Source of the DNA: Streptomyces pactum
Lineage (GTDB): Bacteria; Actinomycetota; Actinomycetes; Streptomycetales; Streptomycetaceae
Assembly (NCBI RefSeq): GCF_002005225.1
Contig: NZ_CP019724.1
Span: forward strand, 5,783,501 to 5,847,500
Direction: 5' to 3'
Length of the DNA: 64,000 nucleotides
Shown here: in pieces, positions 30,377 through 38,565 of the stretch
How the letters are laid out: the number at the start of each line of letters is the position of its first letter
How positions within the stretch are numbered: the first letter of the stretch is position 1
Translations under genes and position numbers: made by a program
Notes under the pieces: model-generated
Seen by the model: the letters and a program-made list of their open reading frames with translations, nothing else
Database searches by the model: none
Told to the model about the DNA's origin: nothing

Positions 30377-32221
30377 ATGCAGATCAAGCCACGCCAGCAC
30401 ATGCTGGAGATCTGGCAGGCCATGGCCCGTCATTCGTTCGACGACGGGAAACTCCTGTGGGGTGACGCCGACGGGCTGAGCAGCGTCGCGGACGCCGAAC
30501 GCCTGCTCTGCCTGCTCTATCCGGCCACCGAGGTCCCCGCCTTCCGCCTCGACCAGCCGGACACCACCGAACGCGACGTCCTGCGCGCGCTGGACCGGGT
30601 CGGCAGCCGGCTGGAGATCCCGCCCAACCTGATCAGCGCGCTGACCCAGTTCATGCGCACCCACACCGGGACGGACGACAGCCCCACCTTCGCCGGCGGA
30701 CACTACTTCCGGCCCGCCGAACCCGGCGGTGAGATCACGCACGAGCAGAGCCAGTTGGGCGTGGTCGACTCCTACTCCATGTCCGTCACGCTCTGCCTCG
30801 CCACCCTCGGATTCCTCAAGGTCTACGAGGGCACCACGACCCGCCCCGAGGTGCGCAGGGCGATCACCGAGCTGAGACAGGCCACGAACGCCCGGCTGAC
30901 CGCCGCCATGGTCAGCCTGCTGCGCTCCTTCACCGTCAACGTCTTCGACGCCGAGTCCGAACAGGGCAGGCGGCTGATCCAGGTCGTGGGACAGGGCAGA
31001 CAGTCCGACCGGGCCGTCCTGCAGCAGTTCTCCCGCAGGTTACGCCCCCTGCGCGCCACCATCATCGAGAGCCTCAGCCGCGGCATCGAGGTCGACGAGG
31101 GCATCCGCGACGAGAGCCAGCTCTTCGAGTGCGGGTGGGCCTGGGGCGTCGTGCAGGACGCCCCGGAGATCACCGACCTCGGCGTCCCGGTCCCCGGCCA
31201 GCCCGCCGGCATCGCCGACCGGCTGCCCTACGTGTACTTCACCGTCGTCGCCCTCGACGGCATCCAGGACCTGTTCTCCGACCGCACCCTCACCCTCGGC
31301 CTGCTCGACGCCGACCAGCAGAAACTCGCCGAGGCACTGCGCCTGCGCTGGGAACTCAGCCAGCAGTACTGGTCCGCGATCGCCCGCTTCGGCACCGAAC
31401 GCTGGCCCCTGGAGGACCTGCCCTGGCAGACCACCGGCCTGCGCCTGGAGTCCGAGTACTTCTCCCTGACCGTCGCGGCCATCGTCGTCCACGACCTGAT
31501 CCGCCGGAAGGCGACCGACGACGACCTCACCCGCACCGTCGCGGTCATGGAGCGCCTCGCCGACCGCGCCCGGATCACCAGCCGCATGACCAGGGGGGAC
31601 CCCACCATCCGGCTGCACAACCCGGGCGTCACCATGCCGCTCGCTGGGTCCGAGCGCACCGGCGGGCAACTGCTGTGGCGCATGCCCGACTTCTCGGCGC
31701 AGCTCCTCAAGCGGAGCATCCAACTCGCCGAACTCTCCCGGAACATCGGCGCGCAGGACCGGTTGCTGCGTCTGTCCGAGCAGACCTTCGAGCACCTGTG
31801 GTCACGGCGCATCGACGACGAAGACGGCCCCGGACTGTGGGACAACGTCCGGGCCGTCTTCCCCGAGGCACACGACGTCGGCTCGCGCATGTCCTGGAGC
31901 ATCACCGAGCGCGTCACCGAATGCCTCGTCGCCGCCCGCAACCTGTACGAGCAGCAGCCCATCCGCAGCCCCGAACTCGCCGAACTGGCCCGCGAACTGC
32001 TCAGCGAGGCCACCCACCTGTTCGGCAGGGAGCAACTCGAGGCCTCCGCGGCCCCCGACGGCAGCAGAGCCCGGGCCATGCGGAGCATCGAGAGCCGCCT
32101 CGACCACGCCCGCGGCCTCGTCGACGACCGGCCCGCCACCGCCTTCGCCCTGGCCCTGCCCGTCCTCCGGGAACTCGACACCCTGGCCCAGGCCAGGGGC
32201 GCCGCCGCCCAGGAGGTGTGA
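30377..32221 (+). CDS. Uncharacterised 614-aa protein, SCO2524-like
   Basis: A large, mostly helical soluble protein beginning MQIKPRQHMLEIWQAMARHS. Visible stretches include GHYFRPAEPGGEITHEQSQL, DSYSMSVTLCLATLGFLKVYE, LRLRWELSQQYWSAIARFGTE and a C-terminal helical region rich in Glu/Arg/Leu. No signal peptide, no membrane segment, no nucleotide-binding motif. I recall homologues as the SCO2524 family, without a known function. Its stop overlaps the ParA-like gene, and it lies within five genes that are co-directional with almost no gaps, which argues that the products work together. Confidence 0.85.
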   Translation: MQIKPRQHMLEIWQAMARHSFDDGKLLWGDADGLSSVADAERLLCLLYPATEVPAFRLDQPDTTERDVLRALDRVGSRLEIPPNLISALTQFMRTHTGTDDSPTFAGGHYFRPAEPGGEITHEQSQLGVVDSYSMSVTLCLATLGFLKVYEGTTTRPEVRRAITELRQATNARLTAAMVSLLRSFTVNVFDAESEQGRRLIQVVGQGRQSDRAVLQQFSRRLRPLRATIIESLSRGIEVDEGIRDESQLFECGWAWGVVQDAPEITDLGVPVPGQPAGIADRLPYVYFTVVALDGIQDLFSDRTLTLGLLDADQQKLAEALRLRWELSQQYWSAIARFGTERWPLEDLPWQTTGLRLESEYFSLTVAAIVVHDLIRRKATDDDLTRTVAVMERLADRARITSRMTRGDPTIRLHNPGVTMPLAGSERTGGQLLWRMPDFSAQLLKRSIQLAELSRNIGAQDRLLRLSEQTFEHLWSRRIDDEDGPGLWDNVRAVFPEAHDVGSRMSWSITERVTECLVAARNLYEQQPIRSPELAELARELLSEATHLFGREQLEASAAPDGSRARAMRSIESRLDHARGLVDDRPATAFALALPVLRELDTLAQARGAAAQEV

Positions 32222-32223
32222 GT

Positions 32224-33129
32224 GTGCTCGTCTTCGCCGCCTCCGACAAAGGGGGCACGGGGCGCTCGGTGACCAGCGCCAACCTGGCCTACCAGCGCGC
32301 CCTCACCGGCGACCACGTGGCCTACGTGGACTTCGACTTCGGCTCGCCCACCGCCGCCGCCGTCTTCGACGTGCCCGGCGCGATGCGCGGCACCGAGGAA
32401 CGCGGCCTCCACTCCTACCTGGAGGGCGAGGCCGCCGAGCCCGCCAGGATCGACGTCTGGCGGCAGACCGAGCACCCCCTGCTGCGCGCCCGCCCCAACC
32501 AGTCCGGCCGCCTCGTCCTGTTCCCCGGCGACGCCGGCGGCGGCGAGTTCGCCACCGGCGAGGAGTCCCTGGAGCGCTGCATCGACCTGCTGCTGCGGCT
32601 CAACGGCGAGTTCGACGTCACCGTCGTCGACCTCAGCGCCGGCCGCAGCTACGCCGTCGACATGGTCCTCGCCGCCACCGCCCACCCCCGGATGCGCAAC
32701 GTCCCCTTCCGCTGGCTCGTCTTCCACCGCTGGACCCGGCAGCACGTCATCGCCGCCTCCGGACTCGTCCACGCCGGCCACGGCATCATCGGCGGCGGCG
32801 TCGAACGCGGGCACGACGAGGAGAGCCTGCGGGCCGCGATCCGCTTCGTGCGGGCCGCCGTCCCCGACCCCGACTCGCCGCTGTGGTCCCAGGGGTCGCC
32901 CGCCCAGGCCGCCTGGATGCAGGCCTGCGACGAGGCGCTGCGCCGCCTCGCCGCCGAGCACCGCATCGGCGACAGCGTCGTACCGCTGGAGCCCATACTC
33001 CAGTGGCGCGAGCAGCTCATCACCGAAGAGGACGTGCTCTCCACCCAGATCGCCAACAAGGAGACCCTGGAAGCGCTGGAGGAGATCGCCCGGCGCCTGA
33101 CGGACGACTCGCACTGGGGGCGGCCATGA
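32224..33129 (+). CDS. ParA/MinD-like protein with variant P-loop, SCO2523-like
   Basis: A 301-residue protein in the SIMIBI (ParA/MinD) class. The P-loop SDKGGTGRSVTSAN (residues 7-20) keeps the signature Lys9 but has Arg14 where the Walker A lysine should be. FDVTVVDLSAGRSYAVD is the Walker B region, and VAYVDFDFGSPTAA is the A' motif. Arg in place of Lys should weaken ATP hydrolysis, so it may be a switch rather than a turnover enzyme. No ParB-like gene is adjacent. Two GTG starts compete: 32218 overlaps the previous TGA, but AGGAGG at 32211-32216 is spaced correctly only for 32224, which I use. Confidence 0.88.
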   Translation: MLVFAASDKGGTGRSVTSANLAYQRALTGDHVAYVDFDFGSPTAAAVFDVPGAMRGTEERGLHSYLEGEAAEPARIDVWRQTEHPLLRARPNQSGRLVLFPGDAGGGEFATGEESLERCIDLLLRLNGEFDVTVVDLSAGRSYAVDMVLAATAHPRMRNVPFRWLVFHRWTRQHVIAASGLVHAGHGIIGGGVERGHDEESLRAAIRFVRAAVPDPDSPLWSQGSPAQAAWMQACDEALRRLAAEHRIGDSVVPLEPILQWREQLITEEDVLSTQIANKETLEALEEIARRLTDDSHWGRP

Positions 33130-34091
33130 CGGACGCGGTGTTCCGGGAGACCGCCGCCGAGCCACGCACCCAGTCGGTGCCGCTGGCCCACCTCTCCCTG
33201 GAGCTGGGCCACCTCTACATGGAGGACTTCGAGGCCGGCCCCGAACGCCTGCGCCGGCACTTCACCGAAGTACGCCCCTGGGTGGACGCCGCCCGCACCG
33301 CCGCCACCGCCCGGACCGGCGGCAAACGCGCCCGGATCAGCACCTGCTTCCTCATCGACGACTACTTCACCCGCTTCGCCACCCCCGCCGAGGTCGTCCC
33401 CATGCTGCTCGCCCAGGCCGAGCGGGCCGGGCTGGACATCGACTACCTGGCCCGCGAGTCCGGCTGCGCGGTGACCGGCAAGGTGCCCGTCGCCGAGGCG
33501 GTGGCCGGCCGCATCGTCGAGTCGCCGCCGCCCGGCAGCTACGGCCTGCGCCCGCCCGCCGCGCAGACCGGCTGGCTGGCCAACGGCGAGCGCAGCCCCG
33601 TGGCCCGCGCCCCGCAGGCGATGAAGCGCGCCGCCGCCTGGCAGCCGCCCCGGGAGACCGCCGCCCGCCGGCACTCCGTCTTCCTCGACGTCGAACTGTG
33701 GAGCGACGACGCCGACGGGCACCGCACCTGGTCCTGCCCCTTCCTCGCCGCCGTGTGGCAGCTCGCCCGCCTCGGGCTCCTGCGCAACGGCGGCGAGGCC
33801 GTCCTCGTCCCCCAGCCGCACACCGCCACCGGCTTCCCCGACGACTGGGACGAACTGCCCGCCCTGCTGCGGCTCAACGACCGCGCGGACCCCTTCGCCG
33901 CCTACCGGACCTGCTCGGTCCTGCCCACCCGGTTCCTCCCCGTCGAGCACGCCGTCCGCGTGATCCTCGACCAGATCGAGGTGGACCCGGGAGCACTGGC
34001 CCAGGTCACCGAACGCTCCGGCCGCGAACGCACGCCCGTCCCCGACTCGGTCGCCGACCGCGTCTCCTACGTCTACTACCCGGGGCTCTGA
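33126..34091 (+). CDS. Uncharacterised 321-aa protein, SCO2522-like
   Basis: A soluble protein starting MTDAVFRETAAEPRTQSVPL. Conserved-looking motifs are LSLELGHLYMEDFEAG, ARISTCFLIDDYFTRFATP and a C-terminal AYRTCSVLPTRFLPVEHAVR. The aspartates in CFLIDDYF and the tyrosines in VSYVYYPGL could form an active site, but I recognise no enzyme family. The ATG overlaps the preceding stop (ATGA), so it is translationally coupled to the ParA-like gene. Known to me only as the SCO2522 family of unknown function. Confidence 0.83.
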   Translation: MTDAVFRETAAEPRTQSVPLAHLSLELGHLYMEDFEAGPERLRRHFTEVRPWVDAARTAATARTGGKRARISTCFLIDDYFTRFATPAEVVPMLLAQAERAGLDIDYLARESGCAVTGKVPVAEAVAGRIVESPPPGSYGLRPPAAQTGWLANGERSPVARAPQAMKRAAAWQPPRETAARRHSVFLDVELWSDDADGHRTWSCPFLAAVWQLARLGLLRNGGEAVLVPQPHTATGFPDDWDELPALLRLNDRADPFAAYRTCSVLPTRFLPVEHAVRVILDQIEVDPGALAQVTERSGRERTPVPDSVADRVSYVYYPGL

Positions 34092-34092
34092 C

Positions 34093-35073
34093 GTGGCGCC
34101 GCGGGAGAGCACACCGCGCGCCGTACTCGCCTGCGGCGAGGTCCGCACCTGCCTGCTGCCCGCCCGGCAGGCCCTCGACAGCCGGTCCGCCGCCCAGCTC
34201 CTGGCCCTGCGCGCCGACGAACGCGTCCTGCTCTCCGAACGCCCGGGCCTCTACGCGCGTTCCCCCGACACCCTCACCGGCGTCGACTGCCCGCTGCCCA
34301 GTGCCAACGGCGCCCGGATCCGCGCGGTCGGCACCGTCACCGCGCACGCCGCGCTCACCGAGGGGCGCGTCCTGCAGACCTCCGCCCACTTCCGCCTCCC
34401 CGCCACCGGCCCCGACCAGCGGCGGCCGTGGGGCGAGTACCTGGTACGCCCCGGTGTGGTCGAACCGCTCGGCAGGCCGAGCCACGAGGCGGTCGCGCGG
34501 GGCGTGCTCGGCGGCCCGCGCCACGGCGACCTCGACGTCGGGCTGATCGCCGACGGGCTGCTCACCCGGCTGCTGCGCCACGCCCTGCTCGACCAGCGCC
34601 CGCCCTTCCGGTCCCGCCCCACCCGGCTGCGCTGGGTCGCCCTGCCCGCGGACCCGGGCGCCGGACCGTCCATCGAACGGTTCACCCTCGCCGAGGAGGA
34701 ACTGCGCACCGTGCGCCTGCGGGTGCCCGAGCAGGTCACCGGCGCCGGTCTCGCCGCGCTCTGCGACGACCTCGCCCTGCACGACTGGCTGCTCACCACC
34801 GTCGTCCGCATGCTCGACGGCCTCCGCCTGGGCGCGGGAGCCGCCGAGGACGCCACCGCCGTCGTCAAAGCGCTGCGTCCGGCCGTCGACCACCTGCTGC
34901 ACCTGTGGATGCCCCGCGCCAGGGTGGCCGGGGAACTGGCCCCGCTGTGGGACCCGCTGGAGGAACGGCCCGGCTTCACCCGGCAGTGGCAGGCCCTGGT
35001 GCAGCGCATCCGCGACCAGCTCACGCTGCACGCCATTCCCGCGCCCCACCGGGAGGTGGAAGCGGTTCCCTGA
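34093..35073 (+). CDS. Uncharacterised 326-aa protein, SCO2521-like
   Basis: Starts at a GTG one base after the previous stop. The N-terminal half is beta-rich (VLACGEVRTCLLPARQALDS, then LRADERVLLSERPGLYARS) and the C-terminal half helical (LCDDLALHDWLLTTVVRML, RQWQALVQRIRDQLTLHA). No membrane segment or recognised catalytic motif. Its place as the fifth gene in an uninterrupted run argues for a shared complex with the ParA-like ATPase and the 614-aa protein. Recalled only as the SCO2521 family, function unknown. Confidence 0.82.
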   Translation: MAPRESTPRAVLACGEVRTCLLPARQALDSRSAAQLLALRADERVLLSERPGLYARSPDTLTGVDCPLPSANGARIRAVGTVTAHAALTEGRVLQTSAHFRLPATGPDQRRPWGEYLVRPGVVEPLGRPSHEAVARGVLGGPRHGDLDVGLIADGLLTRLLRHALLDQRPPFRSRPTRLRWVALPADPGAGPSIERFTLAEEELRTVRLRVPEQVTGAGLAALCDDLALHDWLLTTVVRMLDGLRLGAGAAEDATAVVKALRPAVDHLLHLWMPRARVAGELAPLWDPLEERPGFTRQWQALVQRIRDQLTLHAIPAPHREVEAVP

Positions 35074-35146
35074 CCGGGCGCCGGCACCTCCCACGCACAT
35101 CCCCGCACCCCGATCCGACGCGTATCCCAACGGGGGGAGAAGCGAG

Positions 35147-36262
35147 ATGAGCACGGCACAGTCACCCCAGCCCGACGACACGGCCCGCACGACGGGCCCG
35201 GCCGACCTGAGGGGCGAGTCCCCATGGGCACGCATGCTGCTGGTCGCCCTCGTCGTGGGCGGCCTCTTCTGGAGCGTCACCGCACTGCTGAGCCCACAGG
35301 ACGGCACGCTGCGGCAGTTCGCGGCCGCCGTGCTCTGCGCCGGCGCCGCGGTGCTGGTCCAGTACCTCCTCGGCCTGGCCCCGCGCCCGGGGCACCCGCC
35401 TCTGGAAGAGCACACCCGCCGGGTGGAGAGCGCGCTGGCCGAGAACACCGCCGCCGTACGAGAAGGACTGAACCGGTACGACGACGAGCTGAAAACCGGC
35501 CTGACCCGGCACACCGAGGACGTGAAGCAGCTCGTCGAGACCCACGTCACCCAGGTGGACCACCGGTCCTCCGAGGCCCACCCGCAGCTCGACCGGGTCC
35601 GCGTCGACAGCGTGCCCGAGCTGGCCAAGGGCTTCGCCGACGTACTGCTGCCGGAACCCTCGATCCTGCACACCTTCGTCCACCTGGAGATGGCCCGGGT
35701 GGTCGGCCACATGGCGGACCTCACCAACCAGAGCGCCGAGTGCCCCGGCGAGAACCACGACTGGATGCTCACCCTCACCCGTGCCGCCGAACACTCCATC
35801 TGCGCCACCAGCACCTCCGTCGACCGGGAGTTCTGGAACAGCGAGCCCGCCGGACGCTACCTCGACGCCCAGCAGGCGGCGATCGACGAACAGGGCGTGT
35901 CGGTACGCCGGCTGTTCCTGCTGGAGAGCGCCCGGGAACTCGACGACCGGCTGCTGCGGCTGTGCGAGGAGCAGGAACTGCGCCGCATCGACGTACGCGC
36001 GGCGGTCCTGCCCGAACTGCCCCCGCACCTCCAGCGCGGCACCACCAACGACTTCATCCTCTACGACGAGGAGGTGTCGTTCGAGATCGAGCAGGACCTG
36101 CGCGACGTCAACGTCAGGACCCGGCTCACCGCGCGCCAGGACTACGTAAGGGACCGGCTGAAGCGCTTCAGGGAACTCTGGGACGCGGGCATGGGCCTGC
36201 GCGAACTCGAGGTGCGGGTCGACGCCGAGGAGGACGGCAACTGGATGGTGGACCGGGCCTGA
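35147..36262 (+). CDS. Membrane-anchored coiled-coil protein of unknown function
   Basis: A 371-residue protein. After a short polar N-terminus come two transmembrane segments (about 30-50, MLLVALVVGGLFWSVTALLS, and 57-77, FAAAVLCAGAAVLVQYLLGL). A charged, probably coiled-coil region (about 85-140) follows. The soluble C-terminal domain (about 170-350) contains REFWNSEPAGRYLDAQQAA, VSVRRLFLLESARELDDRLL and NDFILYDEEVSFEIEQDL. That layout is reminiscent of phospholipase D-like folds without catalytic HKD motifs, which is inference. GGGGGGAGAAGCGAG precedes the ATG. It lies 73 bp after the five-gene run and may be its membrane partner. Confidence 0.75.
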   Translation: MSTAQSPQPDDTARTTGPADLRGESPWARMLLVALVVGGLFWSVTALLSPQDGTLRQFAAAVLCAGAAVLVQYLLGLAPRPGHPPLEEHTRRVESALAENTAAVREGLNRYDDELKTGLTRHTEDVKQLVETHVTQVDHRSSEAHPQLDRVRVDSVPELAKGFADVLLPEPSILHTFVHLEMARVVGHMADLTNQSAECPGENHDWMLTLTRAAEHSICATSTSVDREFWNSEPAGRYLDAQQAAIDEQGVSVRRLFLLESARELDDRLLRLCEEQELRRIDVRAAVLPELPPHLQRGTTNDFILYDEEVSFEIEQDLRDVNVRTRLTARQDYVRDRLKRFRELWDAGMGLRELEVRVDAEEDGNWMVDRA

Positions 36263-36268
36263 CACCCG

Positions 36269-36284
36269 TACTCCCCGGGGAGTA
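36269..36284. terminator. 16-bp perfect palindrome after the operon
   Basis: TACTCCCCGGGGAGTA starts 7 bp after the stop at 36262. Without a loop it would form a short hairpin; it could end the upstream operon or be a protein-binding palindrome ahead of the transporter gene. Confidence 0.45.
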
Positions 36285-36362
36285 ACGGCGGCCGGGCGCC
36301 ACCCCGGGCAGTAGCCGCCGGCTCGCCCTCGCGCCCGACGCGTCGGCTCCCCGCCGCCGGAA

Positions 36363-36382
36363 GTCTGGAGACCCACCCAGAC
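36363..36382. promoter_or_regulatory. Dyad upstream of the MMPL gene
   Basis: GTCTGG and CCAGAC are separated by eight bases, 25 bp upstream of the MMPL start. The kinase/regulator pair is encoded just downstream, so this is a candidate site for that LuxR-type regulator; inference only. Confidence 0.4.
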
Positions 36383-36407
36383 ATCCGACCGGAGGGGAGC
36401 CCGGCAC

Positions 36408-38498
36408 ATGGGGGCAGCAAGGACAAGTGGGGGAGCGGGCGGGGGACGGCGACGGGCCGTGCCCTGGCTGGTGCTCGGACTGTGGATCGCCGTACTGGCG
36501 ATCGCCTCGCCGTTCGCGTCGCGACTGTCGGACGTGCAGCGCGACCGCGCCGTCGACTACCTGCCGGCGAGCGCCGACTCGACCCGGGTGGCCAGGATCC
36601 AGGACCGACTGCCGGGCGGCGAGGCCACCGAGACGGTCGTCGTCTACCACCGCGACGCCGGACTGACCGCCGCCGACAAGGCCACCGCCGCCGACCAGAT
36701 CGCCGAGATCGCGGGCGCGCACCGGCTCACCGACCGGCCGGCCGGCATCCCGTCCAAGGACGGCACCACCCTCGTGTACCCGGTCGCCAGCACCGAACCC
36801 GGCCAGGACGAGGAGGCCCGCAACGCACTGGTCAACGCCATACGGGACGTCGCCGAGGGCGGCGACGGGCTGAGCGTCGAGGTCGGCGGCGCGGGCGCCC
36901 TCGCCACCGACGCGGCCGAGGTCTACAACTCCCTCGACGGCCCGCTGCTCTACACCACCGCAGCCGTCGTGGCCCTCCTGCTGATCCTCATCTACCGCAG
37001 CCCGTTCCTGTGGCTGGTCCCGCTCGCCGTCGCCGGAATCGCCGACTACCTCTCCATGGGCGTCGCCTACGGCCTCAACCAGGGGTTGGGCACCTCGGTC
37101 TCCGGCCAGAGCACCGGCATCATGACCATCCTCGTCTTCGGCGTCGGCACCGACTACGCGCTGCTGCTGATCTCCCGCTACCGCGAGGAACTGCGCCGCG
37201 TCGAACGGCCGCACGACGCCATGGCCGCCGCCCTGCGCGGCTGCGGCCCCGCCGTGCTCGCCTCCTCCGGCACCGTCGCCGCCGGACTGCTCTGCCTGCT
37301 CGCCGCCGACCTCAACTCCAGCCGGGGCATGGGACCGCTCGGCACCGTCGGCGTGCTGTGCGCGCTGGCCGCCATGCTGACCCTGCTGCCGGCACTCCTG
37401 GTCCTGCTCGGCCGCCGCGTCTTCTGGCCCCTCGTACCCCGTCACGGCAGCACGCCCAAGACCCGCGGGTCGCTGTTCACCGCGATGGGCGGCTCCGCCG
37501 AACGCCGGCCGCGTGCCGTACTCGCCGGCGGCGCCGTACTCCTCGGCGCACTCGCCCTCGGCTCGTTCAACCTGCCCGGCTCCCTCAAGCAGGAGGACTC
37601 CTTCACCACCAGGCCCGAGGCGATCGCCGCCATGGAGACCCTCGCCGCCGCCTACCCGGAGCGCGGCACCCAGCCCGTCACCGTCATCGCCCCCACCGAC
37701 CGCGCCGACGCCGCCCTCGCCGAGGCCCGCGGGACCCGGGGCGTCAAGAGCGCCGAGCGGGGCCGCAGCGGCGGCGGCTGGACCGAACTGACGGTACTGG
37801 CCTCCGCACCGCCCCAGTCGGCGGCCGAGACCGCCACCATCGACGCCCTGCGCGACACCCTGGACGGCTCCTACGTCGGCGGCCCCAGCGCCCAGCAGAT
37901 CGACCTGGAGGACACCAACGCCCGGGACACCGTCATCGTCGTCCCGCTCGTGCTGCTGTCGGTCCTGCTGATCCTGATCGTCCTCCTGCGGTCCCTGGTC
38001 GCGCCGCTGATCCTGGTCGCCGCCGTCGTCGCCGTGTGGGGCGCCGCCCTCGGCATCGGCGGACTCGTCTTCGGGCCCCTCTTCGGCTTCGAGGGCACCG
38101 ACCCGGGCCTCGGCCTGCTGTCCTTCGTCTTCCTGGTCGCCCTCGGCGTCGACTACGGCATCTTCCTGATGCACCGCATGCGCGAGGAGTCCCTGCACGG
38201 CGCCGAACCCACGCGGGCCGCGCTCACCGCGCTGCGCACCACCGGCGGCGTCATCGCCTCCGCCGGGCTCGTCCTCGCGGCCACCTTCGCGGTGCTCACC
38301 AACATGCCGATGGTGCAACTCGTCGAACTGGGCTTCGTCATCGCGGTCGGCGTCCTCCTCGACACCTTCCTCGTCCGCACCTACCTGGTCACCAGCGCGA
38401 GCGTCGCCCTGCGCCGCCGGGTGTGGTGGCCGGGCCGGCTGTCCCGGGCGCCCGAGGAGCCGGCGCCGGCGGGGGAGCGGGAGCCCGTCGGTGTCTGA
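36408..38498 (+). CDS. MMPL/RND-family transporter
   Basis: A 696-residue membrane protein with the duplicated RND layout: TM1 (about 19-37, PWLVLGLWIAVLAIASPF), a large extracytoplasmic loop, a block of about five TMs, and a second repeat of loop plus TMs. Family motifs GVGTDYALLLISRYREEL (first half) and ALGVDYGIFLMHRMREE (second half) contain the aspartates thought to carry protons. Actinobacterial MMPL proteins export lipids or antibiotics, sometimes under adjacent two-component control, as here. GGAGGGG precedes the ATG by about 11 bases. The histidine kinase gene follows directly. Confidence 0.93.
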   Translation: MGAARTSGGAGGGRRRAVPWLVLGLWIAVLAIASPFASRLSDVQRDRAVDYLPASADSTRVARIQDRLPGGEATETVVVYHRDAGLTAADKATAADQIAEIAGAHRLTDRPAGIPSKDGTTLVYPVASTEPGQDEEARNALVNAIRDVAEGGDGLSVEVGGAGALATDAAEVYNSLDGPLLYTTAAVVALLLILIYRSPFLWLVPLAVAGIADYLSMGVAYGLNQGLGTSVSGQSTGIMTILVFGVGTDYALLLISRYREELRRVERPHDAMAAALRGCGPAVLASSGTVAAGLLCLLAADLNSSRGMGPLGTVGVLCALAAMLTLLPALLVLLGRRVFWPLVPRHGSTPKTRGSLFTAMGGSAERRPRAVLAGGAVLLGALALGSFNLPGSLKQEDSFTTRPEAIAAMETLAAAYPERGTQPVTVIAPTDRADAALAEARGTRGVKSAERGRSGGGWTELTVLASAPPQSAAETATIDALRDTLDGSYVGGPSAQQIDLEDTNARDTVIVVPLVLLSVLLILIVLLRSLVAPLILVAAVVAVWGAALGIGGLVFGPLFGFEGTDPGLGLLSFVFLVALGVDYGIFLMHRMREESLHGAEPTRAALTALRTTGGVIASAGLVLAATFAVLTNMPMVQLVELGFVIAVGVLLDTFLVRTYLVTSASVALRRRVWWPGRLSRAPEEPAPAGEREPVGV

Positions 38499-38565
38499 GG
38501 CACCCGAGGACCGGAGTGCGCCCCTCCTCTCCCGGCGGGGCGCGCCCGTCACGGAGGATGGACGC

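Noticed and set aside
32218..32220. GTG overlapping the previous stop as start of the ParA-like gene
   Set aside because: AGGAGG ends one base before it, too close to work; the same site is well spaced for the GTG at 32224.
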